Counted from the stretch's first letter, positions 6,581 through 13,900 are shown. The stretch: DNA of 21,480 nt from Candidatus Woesebacteria bacterium GW2011_GWA1_41_7 (GCA_000997405.1 LCBU01000001.1:1-21480), one strand, 5' to 3'. Made by a program: numbers and translations. The notes: generated by a model not told the origin, from the sequence alone.

Positions 6581-8287
6581 ATGCAGCTAACCCTCTTTGC
6601 ACATTTTTTGGAGAGGCTGGAAAAGACTCCATCCAGGCTTGAAATTACACGAATACTGGCGGAACTTCTTAAAGAAACCGATGCCGTAGAGACTGACAAA
6701 GTGGTTTTTCTTTCATTGGGAGTTTTGGCTCCGAATTACGAAGGTGTGATTTTAAACTTGGCTGAAAAAATGATGATAAGAGTATTGGCGCTTGCTTTTG
6801 ATAAAAGCGAGATTGACGTAAAAGCCTTATATAAGAAGGCGGGAGACTTGGGAAATGTTGCCGAAGAACTTTCAAAACAAAAATCGAATAATGATGCCAA
6901 CAGGGTGAGTGTGGCTGAGGTGTATCAGAAGCTTTTTGAAGTGGCCAACGACAATGGAGCGGGATCCCAAGATCGAAAAATTGAAAAGATGGCCAGAATT
7001 CTTTCCGGAATTGATCCGCTTTCGGCAAGGTTTATTGCCAGGATTCCCGTTGGAAAACTTAGACTGGGCTTTTCCGAAAAAACGGTGATTGCCGCACTTG
7101 CCATAGGAGATGAAAAGAAAGAGGAGGATATTGAGAAAGCTTACAACATCAGGCCAAATATAGGCTACGTCGCCAAACTTGTTAAAGAGGGGAAGCTGGA
7201 ATCGGCAAAGCCGGAAATCGGGGTTCCTGTTGTCCCAATGCTTGCCCAAAGGCTCAACTCAACCAGCGAAATGATTAAGAAAATGGGAGAAGTCTCCGTA
7301 GAACCTAAATTCGATGGCTTGAGGATTTTTATTCATTATAAGAAAAAAGGAAATATTACCAAGGTTTTTACCCGTAATATGAACTCGATTGATCTTGATA
7401 CATTTCCCGAGCTTAAAGAAGTCGGCAAATTTATCCGCGCGGATGAGGTAATCCTGGACTCGGAAGCAATAGGAGTAGATCCCGAGCGCGAGATGTTTCT
7501 GGATTTCCAAAAGACAATACAAAGAAGAAGAAAACACGAGATTGCAAAAAACGCTTCAGAAATTCCCTTGCAGTTCCAGGTGTTTGACATAATTTTTGTT
7601 AACGGTCAAAGCCTGATTAACGAACCATATGTTAAAAGGCGTGAGACCCTAAAAAAGGTGGTAGAAGACGGTAAGCTTTTGAGGGTCGATGAAAACGTGG
7701 TTACCAAAGACCCCGAAGTAATAAAGACACTACATCAGAAATATTTAAAGATGGGACTTGAGGGCGTGGTTGTAAAAAAGGCGATGGGAAAATATGTTTC
7801 GGGAAGGACCGGTTGGAACTGGGTAAAAATGAAAGAAGTTGAGGGTAAGAGGGGGAAGCTCTCCGATACAATCGACTGCGTAGTGATGGGGGCAACAAGC
7901 GGACGCGGCAAGAGAGCGGGTTTTGGAGTAGGGCAGTTTCTGGCAGGCATTAAAGACGGCGACACATTTAAAACCGTCACCAAAGTAGGCACGGGACTTA
8001 CGGATAAGCAATTTAAAGAGTTGAGTAGTAGGCTTGATAAAATAAAGACCAAAGAGAAGCCTAAAGATTATGAAGCAAATAAGGACTTAACACCTGATTT
8101 TTGGGTTACTCCCAAGGTTATTGTTGAACTGGCGGCAGATGAGATTACAGTGAGCCCCAAGCACACCGCAGGACTTGCACTGAGATTTCCCCGATTGGTT
8201 CGTTTTAGAGATGACAAAAGCTCCTCCGAAGTTACTTCAATCGATGAACTTAAGGAACTTTTCAGGCTGCAAAAAAGTTCCAATTGA
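6581..8287 (+). CDS. lig: ATP-dependent DNA ligase, archaeal/eukaryotic type
   Basis: Seals nicks in duplex DNA through an enzyme-AMP intermediate. Three domains are visible: the N-terminal DNA-binding domain (residues ~1-175, beginning HFLERLEKTPSRLEITRILAELL, typical of archaeal Lig), the adenylation domain with the AMP-acceptor Lys in EPKFDGLR (K243) and downstream motifs FTRNMNS, LDSEAIG, FQVFDI and EGVVVKK, and the OB-fold domain with WVKMK and SGRGKRAGFGVGQFLAG. At 568 residues it matches archaeal Lig length. This is a different family from the NAD+-dependent LigA standard in bacteria. It lacks Ku or LigD partner domains, so it is not the NHEJ type. Codon use looks like that of its neighbours, so any transfer from archaea would be old. 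The start is set by the family N-terminus and a perfect -10 eleven bases upstream. Confidence 0.95.
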   Translation: MQLTLFAHFLERLEKTPSRLEITRILAELLKETDAVETDKVVFLSLGVLAPNYEGVILNLAEKMMIRVLALAFDKSEIDVKALYKKAGDLGNVAEELSKQKSNNDANRVSVAEVYQKLFEVANDNGAGSQDRKIEKMARILSGIDPLSARFIARIPVGKLRLGFSEKTVIAALAIGDEKKEEDIEKAYNIRPNIGYVAKLVKEGKLESAKPEIGVPVVPMLAQRLNSTSEMIKKMGEVSVEPKFDGLRIFIHYKKKGNITKVFTRNMNSIDLDTFPELKEVGKFIRADEVILDSEAIGVDPEREMFLDFQKTIQRRRKHEIAKNASEIPLQFQVFDIIFVNGQSLINEPYVKRRETLKKVVEDGKLLRVDENVVTKDPEVIKTLHQKYLKMGLEGVVVKKAMGKYVSGRTGWNWVKMKEVEGKRGKLSDTIDCVVMGATSGRGKRAGFGVGQFLAGIKDGDTFKTVTKVGTGLTDKQFKELSSRLDKIKTKEKPKDYEANKDLTPDFWVTPKVIVELAADEITVSPKHTAGLALRFPRLVRFRDDKSSSEVTSIDELKELFRLQKSSN

Positions 8288-8322
8288 CCTGGTTATGGGT
8301 TTGTGAAAAGATGGTAAAAAGA

Positions 8323-8337
8323 GACGGGAGGTGATTA
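8323..8337 (+). promoter_or_regulatory. Strong Shine-Dalgarno of the DUF4870-like gene
   Basis: The stretch GGGAGGTGATTAC ending a few bases before ATG 8341 is a near-complete match to the 16S rRNA 3' tail complement. It is one of only three such sites in the window and fixes this start. Confidence 0.75.
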
Positions 8338-8340
8338 CAA

Positions 8341-8670
8341 ATGGCAGAAAAAAGTAACGATATGAAAAAAGAAGTTGCGGGAGCACTTTCTTACGTTTTA
8401 GGCCCTATTACCGGAATATTCTTTTTGGTAACAAATAAAGATCTTTTTGTCAGATTCCATGCAATGCAATCGACAGTGGTATTTATTGTTCTCTTTGTGC
8501 TTCAGTGGGTTTTGGGAATAACAATAATCCTTTTTCCTTTATCGGCATTAATAGGAGTCGTCGGGTTTGTTCTCTGGTTGATTCTTATTTATAAGGCATG
8601 GCAAGGAGAGGAGTGGAGTGTACCTATATTGGGTAAAGTGTCCAGGGATTTACTGAAAAAAGTAAAATAA
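8341..8670 (+). CDS. DUF4870/Tic20-like small membrane protein
   Basis: 109 residues with three hydrophobic segments (residues ~13-29 LSYVLGPITGIFFLVTN, ~42-66, ~68-85) and the conserved pieces FVRFHAMQS after helix 1 and KAWQGEEWSVPILGKV near the C-terminus. These are the hallmarks of the DUF4870 family of short bacterial membrane proteins. The function of the family is not established. The start is fixed by a very strong Shine-Dalgarno sequence, in contrast to the leaderless neighbours, so it may be expressed within the ligase transcript or from its own promoter in the preceding 53 bases, where I see no clear -10. Confidence 0.85.
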   Translation: MAEKSNDMKKEVAGALSYVLGPITGIFFLVTNKDLFVRFHAMQSTVVFIVLFVLQWVLGITIILFPLSALIGVVGFVLWLILIYKAWQGEEWSVPILGKVSRDLLKKVK

Positions 8671-8759
8671 TGAGTCTCTGAAGTGTTTAAAGACAAAAAC
8701 CCGGGTAGGCAAGCTTCTTTCTGGAGAGATATTTCCTATTAAAAAGGATTTTGATTTGG

Positions 8760-8789
8760 TTGTGCCATAAAAACAGCAGGTGGTACAAT
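8760..8789 (+). promoter_or_regulatory. Promoter of pth
   Basis: -35-like TTGTGC at 8760-8765, an 18-base spacer, and extended -10 TGG-TACAAT with the hexamer at 8784-8789. Transcription should start near 8796, giving a leader of about 14 bases that contains AGGA before the ATG at 8810. The preceding gap (8671-8759) holds no complete gene. Confidence 0.55.
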
Positions 8790-8809
8790 TGCTTCATAGG
8801 ATAAAAGAA

Positions 8810-9292
8810 ATGAAATTAATTATTGGCTTAGGAAATCCCGGTGTAAGTTATAGTGAGACACGTCACAACATTGGTCATATGGTGATTGATAAACTTCAGC
8901 TGGTGAAAATTCCCGGCGCAATTATTAAAAAGACGGGAGTTTTTATGAATGAGTCCGGAAGTTTTGTTAAAAAATTAATCACCGACCATAAAATACTGGC
9001 AAGCGCTCTTTATGTTATCCATGACGATCTGGACATTCCCATTGGTGAATATAAAATTCAATTTGCCCGGGGTCCCAAAGACCACAATGGTTTAAAGTCG
9101 ATCGATGAAAACTTAGGAACGGATGAGTATTGGCATGTAAGGATCGGGGTTGATAATAGACCTTCTGATAATCGTCCGATGGGAGAGGAGTATGTGTTGC
9201 AGAATTTTTCCGACGAGGAGAAAGTAATAATTGATAGAATAATCAAGGAAGTATGCAAAAAATTGGAGACATTGTTAATAAATACAAACTAG
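8810..9292 (+). CDS. pth: Peptidyl-tRNA hydrolase, short form
   Basis: Releases peptides from peptidyl-tRNA that has dropped off ribosomes. Visible: LGNPGVSYSETRHNIG with N9 and catalytic H19, FMNESGSFV with the substrate-binding Asn, HDDLDIPIGEYK with the conserved Asp, GPKDHNGLKSI with the second Asn, and RIGVDNRP. All active-site residues are present. At 160 residues it is about 25-30 shorter than the usual ~185-190; the missing piece lies between residue ~28 and the VFMNESG segment, where other Pth proteins have a longer strand-helix stretch. Starting at ATG 8810 gives the family N-terminus MKLIIGLGNPG; an upstream GTG at 8780 would overlap the promoter. The last 40 bases overlap the start of the next gene. 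Confidence 0.92.
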   Translation: MKLIIGLGNPGVSYSETRHNIGHMVIDKLQLVKIPGAIIKKTGVFMNESGSFVKKLITDHKILASALYVIHDDLDIPIGEYKIQFARGPKDHNGLKSIDENLGTDEYWHVRIGVDNRPSDNRPMGEEYVLQNFSDEEKVIIDRIIKEVCKKLETLLINTN

Positions 9293-9543
9293 AAGACAAG
9301 GATAAATACGTAAGTAGGGAATTTCAAAAATACGCTTACGACCTTGCGGTCGATTTAAACGATTTACCTCATAAGTCTCTTTATATGAAGCTTGCTAAGG
9401 AGACCCCTAGGATTTTACTGGAAAAGGCCAGAACCTTTGTTAAGGATGCAACAAATGCTAATTCTAAAGGAAGGCTTTTTATGTGGAAGCTTGCGCAGCT
9501 AAAAGCTGAGGCGGCCAAAAATAATAAGGCAGTTGAAAAATAA
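9253..9543 (+). CDS. Hypothetical protein, 96 residues
   Basis: Not recognised. A Lys/Ala/Leu-rich soluble protein, probably all-helical, ending AAKNNKAVEK. It contains YVSREFQKYAYDLAVDLNDLPHKSLYMKLAKETPRILLEKARTFVKDA in the middle, described here only in pieces of predicted helix. It starts inside the last 40 bases of pth (ATG 9253) and its own end overlaps the TTG start of the next gene by 11 bases, so three genes overlap in series and are very probably co-translated. No metal motif, signal peptide or membrane segment is visible. The overlap with pth on one side and a DNA-repair protein on the other gives no clear hint at its job. Confidence 0.7.
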   Translation: MQKIGDIVNKYKLEDKDKYVSREFQKYAYDLAVDLNDLPHKSLYMKLAKETPRILLEKARTFVKDATNANSKGRLFMWKLAQLKAEAAKNNKAVEK

Positions 9544-9844
9544 TAATTTTTTTGAAAGGGTGTATGCGGTAGTCAGGAAAATACCCGAGGGGTATGTAAT
9601 GAGCTACGGTCAGGTTGCGCTGATTCTTGATATGCCACGGGCGGCCAGGGAAGTCGGTTGGGCACTAAGTCGGGTAGAAGATCGCGATATGGTCCCTTGG
9701 TGGAGGGTGGTCAATAATAAAGGCAGAGTCAGCATTAAAGGCCAGTATTCGGCCGAAGAACAACGACAGCTTTTACTTCAGGAAGGAATTAAGGTTTCTA
9801 AAGACTTCACTTTTGAAATAGAAAAATACAGATTTAATCCCTGA
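9533..9844 (+). CDS. Alkyltransferase-like protein (MGMT fold lacking the catalytic Cys)
   Basis: 103 residues matching the DNA-binding domain of O6-alkylguanine-DNA alkyltransferase: FERVYAVVRKIPEGYVMSYGQVALILD, then PRAAREVGWALS with the DNA-intercalating Arg region, then PWWRVVNNKGRVS. In true MGMT the last motif is PCHRV; here the acceptor Cys is replaced by Trp, so it cannot take alkyl groups. Alkyltransferase-like proteins (E. coli YbaZ, yeast Atl1, both with PWHRV) bind alkylated guanine and flag it for nucleotide excision repair; the same role is inferred. The His is also Trp here, an uncommon variant. The start is TTG 9533, overlapping the previous gene by 11 bases; GTG 9560 would remove the first helix and is less likely. 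Confidence 0.88.
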   Translation: MKNNNFFERVYAVVRKIPEGYVMSYGQVALILDMPRAAREVGWALSRVEDRDMVPWWRVVNNKGRVSIKGQYSAEEQRQLLLQEGIKVSKDFTFEIEKYRFNP

Positions 9845-9861
9845 AAAAACTGGCGTTAATG

Positions 9862-9870
9862 TGACATAAT
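9862..9870 (+). promoter_or_regulatory. Extended -10 before the YdjM-like gene
   Basis: TGA-CATAAT, hexamer at 9865-9870, fifteen bases before ATG 9886, predicts a leader of about nine bases. No good -35 is visible. Confidence 0.4.
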
Positions 9871-9885
9871 AAGTTAATAACTGCC

Positions 9886-10419
9886 ATGCGACGCGATCTT
9901 TTTATTCATTATGCATTTTGGTTCGCTTTCTTTGTCCTTGTTTCTATTCTCGGGGGGAAAGTGTCTTTGGGTTATTGGCCGTTTTGGATTGGTGGAGCGA
10001 TCGGTACAATTTTGCCGGACATTGACCACCTTATTTACATTTTCTTTTTAAATCCCCACGAACTTACTTCGCAAAGAGTGAATTATTTAATTAAGAAAAA
10101 GGAAGTTGCAAGGGCAAGAACGCTTCTATATGAAACCAAAAGTGAAAGAAGAAATATGATTTTCCATTCCTTCGTTTTTCAAGTGATATTTATGCTATTA
10201 ACATTTTTAATTATCAGTTCATCAGATTCAGTTTTTGTTTATGGAATAGTTTTGGCTTTTTCTTTACACTTTTTGGTGGATCAATTTATCGACCTTATCG
10301 ATAATAAGAATTTAAACAATTGGGGACAACTTATTAGCGGAGGCTTAGATTACCGAAAATCAATTATTTATATTGCTGCATCATTTTTACTTCTTTTTTT
10401 GATGGGACTTTCTGCTTAG
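9886..10419 (+). CDS. YdjM-like integral membrane protein (putative metal-dependent hydrolase family)
   Basis: 177 residues with about five hydrophobic segments: residues ~6-25, ~29-45 (running into GTILPDIDHLIYIF), ~93-112, ~114-132 and ~158-176. The GxxxPDIDH motif after the second segment and a His in HFLVDQFIDL are the recognisable features of the PF04307/YdjM-type membrane family, in which these Asp and His residues may bind a metal. No substrate is known. A charged loop (KKKEVARARTLLYETKSERR, residues ~66-86) separates the two halves. It stands alone between the alkyltransferase-like gene and gdh. The family placement is probable, the function open. Confidence 0.65.
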   Translation: MRRDLFIHYAFWFAFFVLVSILGGKVSLGYWPFWIGGAIGTILPDIDHLIYIFFLNPHELTSQRVNYLIKKKEVARARTLLYETKSERRNMIFHSFVFQVIFMLLTFLIISSSDSVFVYGIVLAFSLHFLVDQFIDLIDNKNLNNWGQLISGGLDYRKSIIYIAASFLLLFLMGLSA

Positions 10420-10445
10420 TTATTTATATTAAGAAATATTAGTAC

Positions 10446-10475
10446 TTGTTGTTGAATACCCGCCGGATGTAATAT
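10446..10475 (+). promoter_or_regulatory. Promoter of the glutamate dehydrogenase gene
   Basis: -35 TTGTTG at 10446-10451, an 18-base spacer, -10 TAATAT at 10470-10475. The ATG at 10483 is seven bases past the -10, so the transcript should be leaderless. Confidence 0.6.
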
Positions 10476-10482
10476 CTTTTTC

Positions 10483-11751
10483 ATGAACGCAATGCTTAAT
10501 GCAGCGCTAAACCAGATCAAAGAAACATCACTTCTTCTAAGCGAGGATTACTCCGACAAGAAAACATTCAAAAAAGTAATTGAAAAAATTCTGGTACCCC
10601 AAAAAATCATTAAAGGCAAAATCTCAATAACAGGAAAAAGCGGAAAGAAAAAAACGTTTAAGGCCTACAGAATCCAGCACAATGATGCCAGGGGTCCTTT
10701 TAAGGGGGGAATAAGATTTCATGCCAATATCAGTGAAGACGAAGTCCGGGCCCTTTCAACTTTGATGAGTCTGAAGTGTGCAGTTGCCGGAATCCCTTAC
10801 GGTGGAGCAAAAGGGGGAGTGGTAGTTGATCCGTCAAAACTTTCTAAAGAAGAATTAAAAAATCTTTCAGTCGCTTACGCAAAATTTGTAACTCCATATA
10901 TCGGTCCATGGCGTGACGTTCCTGCGCCCGATGTTAATACCGACGGGCGAGTTATGTCTTTCATGCTTGAGGCCTATGAAAAAAAGATTGGTCAAATGGC
11001 TCCTGCAACTTTTACCGGAAAGCCGGTAGAACTGGGGGGTTCTCTTGGTAGAACGGAGGCAACCGGAAGAGGTGGGGCATATGTTTTGCAGTCTTACGTA
11101 AAACTCAAAAAGTTAAACATAAAGACGTCTTCAGTAGCGATTCAGGGTTTCGGAAATGTGGGATATTATTTTGCCAAATTTGTTTCAAAACTCGGTTTTA
11201 AAATTGTTGCAATTTCCGATTCATCAAGCGGAATATATTCTTCAAAAGGTCTTAACATTCAAGCGCTTAGTGAGTTTAAAGATAAAGGTGGAGCATTTAA
11301 GGATTTTCCGATAGAAAAGGGAATGAAACTAATCAGTAACGAAGAACTTTTGGGTCTTTCTGTTACGGTCCTGGTTCCTGCGGCTTTGGAAAACGCCATT
11401 ACCAAAGACAACGTAGAAAATGTTTCTGCCGACGTTGTTTTTGAAATGGCAAATGGTCCGACCACAACAGAGGCGGACAATTACCTTTACGAGAAGGGTG
11501 TCGATGTAATTCCGGATATTTTGAGTAACTCCGGCGGAGTAACTGTTTCATACTTTGAATGGGTGCAAAACTTGGGCGGTTACTATTGGACAGAGGAAAA
11601 AGTTAACGATGAATTGAAAAAAACGATAACTAAAGCCTTTGCCGATATTGATAAAATTAAAAAGGATAAAAGAATTTCCTACCGCAGAGCGGCCAACTAC
11701 TTAAGCCTCAAAAGGATAATTGATGCAATGATACTTAGGGGAAGAGTATAA
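10483..11751 (+). CDS. gdhA: Glu/Leu/Phe/Val dehydrogenase, glutamate dehydrogenase type
   Basis: Oxidative deamination of glutamate to 2-oxoglutarate and ammonia (or the reverse) with NAD(P). Visible: the substrate domain with GPFKGGIRFH, MSLKCAVAGIPYGGAKGG (K98 and catalytic K110), PAPDVNTDG with catalytic D150, and the FTGKPVELGGSLGRTEATGRG hinge region. The dinucleotide domain has GFGNVG (residues ~223-228) and then AISDSSSGIY, where an Asp after the second strand hints at NAD preference. C-terminal NSGGVTVSYFEWVQN is diagnostic. At 422 residues it is the usual length of the hexameric short form. ATG 10483 fits the leaderless promoter; ATG 10492 is an in-frame alternative. It converges with the copper-side gene on -, with only five bases between stops. 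It is the only obviously metabolic enzyme in the window. Confidence 0.95.
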   Translation: MNAMLNAALNQIKETSLLLSEDYSDKKTFKKVIEKILVPQKIIKGKISITGKSGKKKTFKAYRIQHNDARGPFKGGIRFHANISEDEVRALSTLMSLKCAVAGIPYGGAKGGVVVDPSKLSKEELKNLSVAYAKFVTPYIGPWRDVPAPDVNTDGRVMSFMLEAYEKKIGQMAPATFTGKPVELGGSLGRTEATGRGGAYVLQSYVKLKKLNIKTSSVAIQGFGNVGYYFAKFVSKLGFKIVAISDSSSGIYSSKGLNIQALSEFKDKGGAFKDFPIEKGMKLISNEELLGLSVTVLVPAALENAITKDNVENVSADVVFEMANGPTTTEADNYLYEKGVDVIPDILSNSGGVTVSYFEWVQNLGGYYWTEEKVNDELKKTITKAFADIDKIKKDKRISYRRAANYLSLKRIIDAMILRGRV

Positions 11752-11756
11752 GGGGA

Positions 11757-12287
11757 TTATTCTCTGCAGCAGTCGAGGGCTTTATTAACAATATCTCCGA
11801 GCTTGGCAAAAACTGAAGCAGTACCTTTTGCGGTTCCTTTCTCATCAATGAATTTAATATCTTTGTTTGAGGATTTTACCTTACCGTTTTTAGATAAATT
11901 CAGTGCCCAAAAAAGGGAGTAGAGTTTGTAGGATTTTTCAAAAAGATTGGCGGCCTCTTTTTTATTACCTTTTTTGAGTTCTTTTGTACCGACTTCCATA
12001 ACACGCATAGATGAGGAGAGTAGGTGTTTACTTATACACCAGATTTCTCCTTCGGGATCTTTGACGATTCCCCTCATAAGTTCAGTCCTCATAAGCCTGA
12101 CTTCATTTAAAAGATCAAGGTAGTTTTTGTTCTTTGTTTTTTGCAGAGTAAAGAAAAGATGTTCTTCTATCGAAATCAGATTCATTATTCCGATGGAAAG
12201 ATCCTCGCCTGCGGAGAGATCAATGTTCTTATCTATCTCGAATTTTTCGACCTTGTCTACGAGGTCTTTGTAAGTTTTGATTGCCAT
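11757..12287 (-). CDS. Unknown soluble protein, 176 residues, last gene of the copper-side operon
   Basis: Not recognised. It is mostly helical by composition. Residues ~1-75 include SIGIMNLISIEEHLFFTLQ, ~76-130 carry EIWCISKHLLSSSMRV and a helical-hairpin-like stretch (ELKKGNKKEAANLFEKSYKLYSLFWALNLS, cited as region only), and the C-terminus is ALDCCRE with a vicinal Cys pair. No signal peptide or membrane helix is seen. It starts one base after the preceding gene's stop, so it is almost certainly transcribed with the copper exporter and chaperone. The Cys at WCISKH and the terminal CC could bind Cu+, but this is speculation from context. An all-helical bundle with buried Met/Cys/His would fit a metal store or sensor. 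Confidence 0.7.
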   Translation of the reverse strand: MAIKTYKDLVDKVEKFEIDKNIDLSAGEDLSIGIMNLISIEEHLFFTLQKTKNKNYLDLLNEVRLMRTELMRGIVKDPEGEIWCISKHLLSSSMRVMEVGTKELKKGNKKEAANLFEKSYKLYSLFWALNLSKNGKVKSSNKDIKFIDEKGTAKGTASVFAKLGDIVNKALDCCRE

Positions 12288-12288
12288 A

Positions 12289-12729
12289 TTATCTTGTCAC
12301 TAGGAAAAAAACTGCACTTGCCAGTATAAGACTAAAAACAGGAAACGCAACTTTTTGGAAAGGAAAAAGCTGCTTGCCGCGCATCTTTCTTTCCTTTTTA
12401 TCCGCCCATGCTCCGGCCAGAAAAACCAAAGAACCTACAATTGTTCCCAGAATTACTTTATCTATTCCCCAAAGAGTGTTTCCGGCAATTCCGATTGAAC
12501 CGGTTGTCTTGAGAGGAACCAAAACCAAAAGATACATAAGAGCGACAAAAGGAATGGTGAACCTTTTTATTTTGAGTTTTGGCCACTTTTTTTCGATCCA
12601 GTCGATTGTTATAAAAGAAAAGGACAGAATGAATGCCCCTATCCAGAGAGAGGTGAGAGCGTCATCAATTCCGAAAAATCTCGAAATTCCGAGGCCTGCT
12701 ATTACGGTTACTGTACAAACAGGGCACAT
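12289..12729 (-). CDS. Membrane protein with N-terminal CPVC motif, copper-side operon
   Basis: 146 residues; the protein begins MCPVC, so a CxxC pair sits at residues 2 and 5 directly before the first hydrophobic segment. Four membrane segments are predicted: ~7-20 (weak), ~28-45, ~58-76 and ~92-110, with a last one at ~127-145. A lysine-rich loop (IEKKWPKLKIKR) and KKERKMRGKQ mark cytosolic sides. Unrecognised as a named family. It starts four bases after copZ and ends one base before the 176-residue gene. The CxxC at the membrane face, beside a CopZ-type chaperone and a cupredoxin protein, suggests Cu+ hand-over or thiol redox at the membrane (inference). It could instead be a small redox carrier related to vitamin-K-epoxide-reductase-like or DsbB-like proteins, but no second Cys pair supports that. 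Confidence 0.72.
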   Translation of the reverse strand: MCPVCTVTVIAGLGISRFFGIDDALTSLWIGAFILSFSFITIDWIEKKWPKLKIKRFTIPFVALMYLLVLVPLKTTGSIGIAGNTLWGIDKVILGTIVGSLVFLAGAWADKKERKMRGKQLFPFQKVAFPVFSLILASAVFFLVTR

Positions 12730-12733
12730 AATG

Positions 12734-12919
12734 TTATTTGATACTGTATCCTGATTTATTAACTACTTCAACAATCTTTTTTGAGTCATGTTCTCCCTCA
12801 ACGTCCAAAGTGCCTTTGGCATAGGAACATTTGGCTTTGACGCCTATATCCTCAAGGTCCAGTTCTATCATTGCTGCGCAGCTGGCGCAGTGCATACCCT
12901 CAACTTTATATGTTTTCAT
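12734..12919 (-). CDS. copZ: Copper chaperone, heavy-metal-associated domain protein
   Basis: 61 residues forming a single HMA domain: [19 protein letters not shown] with GMxCxxC (C11, C14), then the KAKCSYAKGTLDVEG strand-helix core and the closing KIVEVVNKSGY. This is the ferredoxin-like fold that binds one Cu+ between the two Cys and delivers it to the N-terminal HMA domain of CopA or to a regulator. An extra Cys in KAKCSYA is unusual for the fold but not exceptional. Its ATG overlaps the stop of the upstream exporter gene (ATGA), so the two are coupled. The copA gene at 14365 carries a matching GMHCASC motif. Confidence 0.93.
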   Translation of the reverse strand: MKTYKVEGMHCASCAAMIELDLEDIGVKAKCSYAKGTLDVEGEHDSKKIVEVVNKSGYSIK

Positions 12920-13899
12920 TTGATTACATTAAACGAACCTGAATACATACCCATGCTACAAGTATAAGTCAGATTTCCCAGCTTTTCTGGTGTGAAGTTT
13001 AGAATCGTATTGCCCGTTTGGGGTAATACTTTGAAAATATCGTAATCGGGAATTGTAAATGCCCGCGAACATCCGGCAACGGAGTTGGTAACCAGTGTAA
13101 GCTTAACGGGGACGCCTACCTTTAGGTTTTTAATATCTGTTTTATATCCATTAGGCCTGACTATAATTGTTACTTCCTGAATTCCGTTAACAATAGGTGC
13201 CACTCCCTTTACACCGGACGAGGTTTGTCCGAAAGCAGTCCTCCAGTAATTTTGCAATGTGTGTACGGAACCTCTGAGAATCTGCCCACTATTGACCGAA
13301 TAAATTCCCAAAGCAGCAACTATTGTCGCGGCAACAATTACAAACGCCTTTCGTTTGAATAACTCTGCCGCTAAAGCACCAATTGCAAAAAATACAGGAC
13401 TTGTTCCCAATACAAAAAAGAAAAGGATGAGTGCGGAGGTGACGGGGTTACCTGCGGAAATGGCCAAAAGCATCATTGCCTGAGTAACGCCACAAGGGAT
13501 AAATATTGTTAAAGCACCGAGAAATAGGGGAGTAAAAAATGAGTTTACTTTTGTTTGCTTTTTCAGAATTCTAAAAATAAATTTTGGGGGGGTTATTACA
13601 AAACGTTTAAAAAACGGATGAATGTCGAGCAAATTTGCGGCTGTAACAAGCATGTAAACACCTATAAATATTTGGAACCAACCCTGGATTTTTGGAGCCA
13701 ATATTAGTTTTTCTCCCAATAGACCCAGTGCAAATCCCAAAGCTGTATAGGCAAAAAGTTTGGCAATCAAAAATGCAACCAAGTTTTTTGTTTTCTGTCC
13801 GGTAGCAATGACTGAAGTAAGTAGGCTTCCTTGTACGGCAAAACAGGAAACACCCCCAGTAGTTAGCCCGGTAATAAATGCCAGCCAAAAGTTAGCCAT
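12916..13899 (-). CDS. UreH/TauE-SafE-like membrane protein fused to a C-terminal cupredoxin-like domain
   Basis: 327 residues. The N-terminal part (residues ~1-205) has six to seven membrane helices in two repeats. Each carries a signature Cys: GGVSCFAVQGSLL (C19) in the first helix and FIPCGVTQAMM (C136) at the equivalent place in the second half. This is the pattern of the DsbD/UreH/TauE-like group often found with heavy-metal genes. A linker leads to a beta-rich domain (~240-327) with probable copper ligands: C277 in AGCSRAF and C314, M316, M318 in TCSMGMYSG, as in cupredoxin-like domains. The domain should be extracytoplasmic. The protein may move copper, or electrons to copper sites, across the membrane. 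It starts at ATG 13899 with an almost leaderless promoter and is co-regulated with csoR through the shared control region. Confidence 0.85.
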   Translation of the reverse strand: MANFWLAFITGLTTGGVSCFAVQGSLLTSVIATGQKTKNLVAFLIAKLFAYTALGFALGLLGEKLILAPKIQGWFQIFIGVYMLVTAANLLDIHPFFKRFVITPPKFIFRILKKQTKVNSFFTPLFLGALTIFIPCGVTQAMMLLAISAGNPVTSALILFFFVLGTSPVFFAIGALAAELFKRKAFVIVAATIVAALGIYSVNSGQILRGSVHTLQNYWRTAFGQTSSGVKGVAPIVNGIQEVTIIVRPNGYKTDIKNLKVGVPVKLTLVTNSVAGCSRAFTIPDYDIFKVLPQTGNTILNFTPEKLGNLTYTCSMGMYSGSFNVIK

Positions 13900-13900
13900 C

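Noticed and set aside
7259..7898. Several frames on - inside the ligase gene
   Set aside because: All are shadows of the ligase reading frame, with no promoter, ribosome site or plausible protein composition.
6352..8287. Reassigned UGA codons (Gracilibacteria-type code)
   Set aside because: mutM and the ligase both end at TGA at the right family length, and no in-frame TGA interrupts any recognised gene.
8666..8770. Open stretch of ~34 codons before pth (ending KKDFDLVVP then stop)
   Set aside because: It looks gene-like, perhaps a decayed gene end, but has no start codon, no recognised similarity, and is short enough to be chance.
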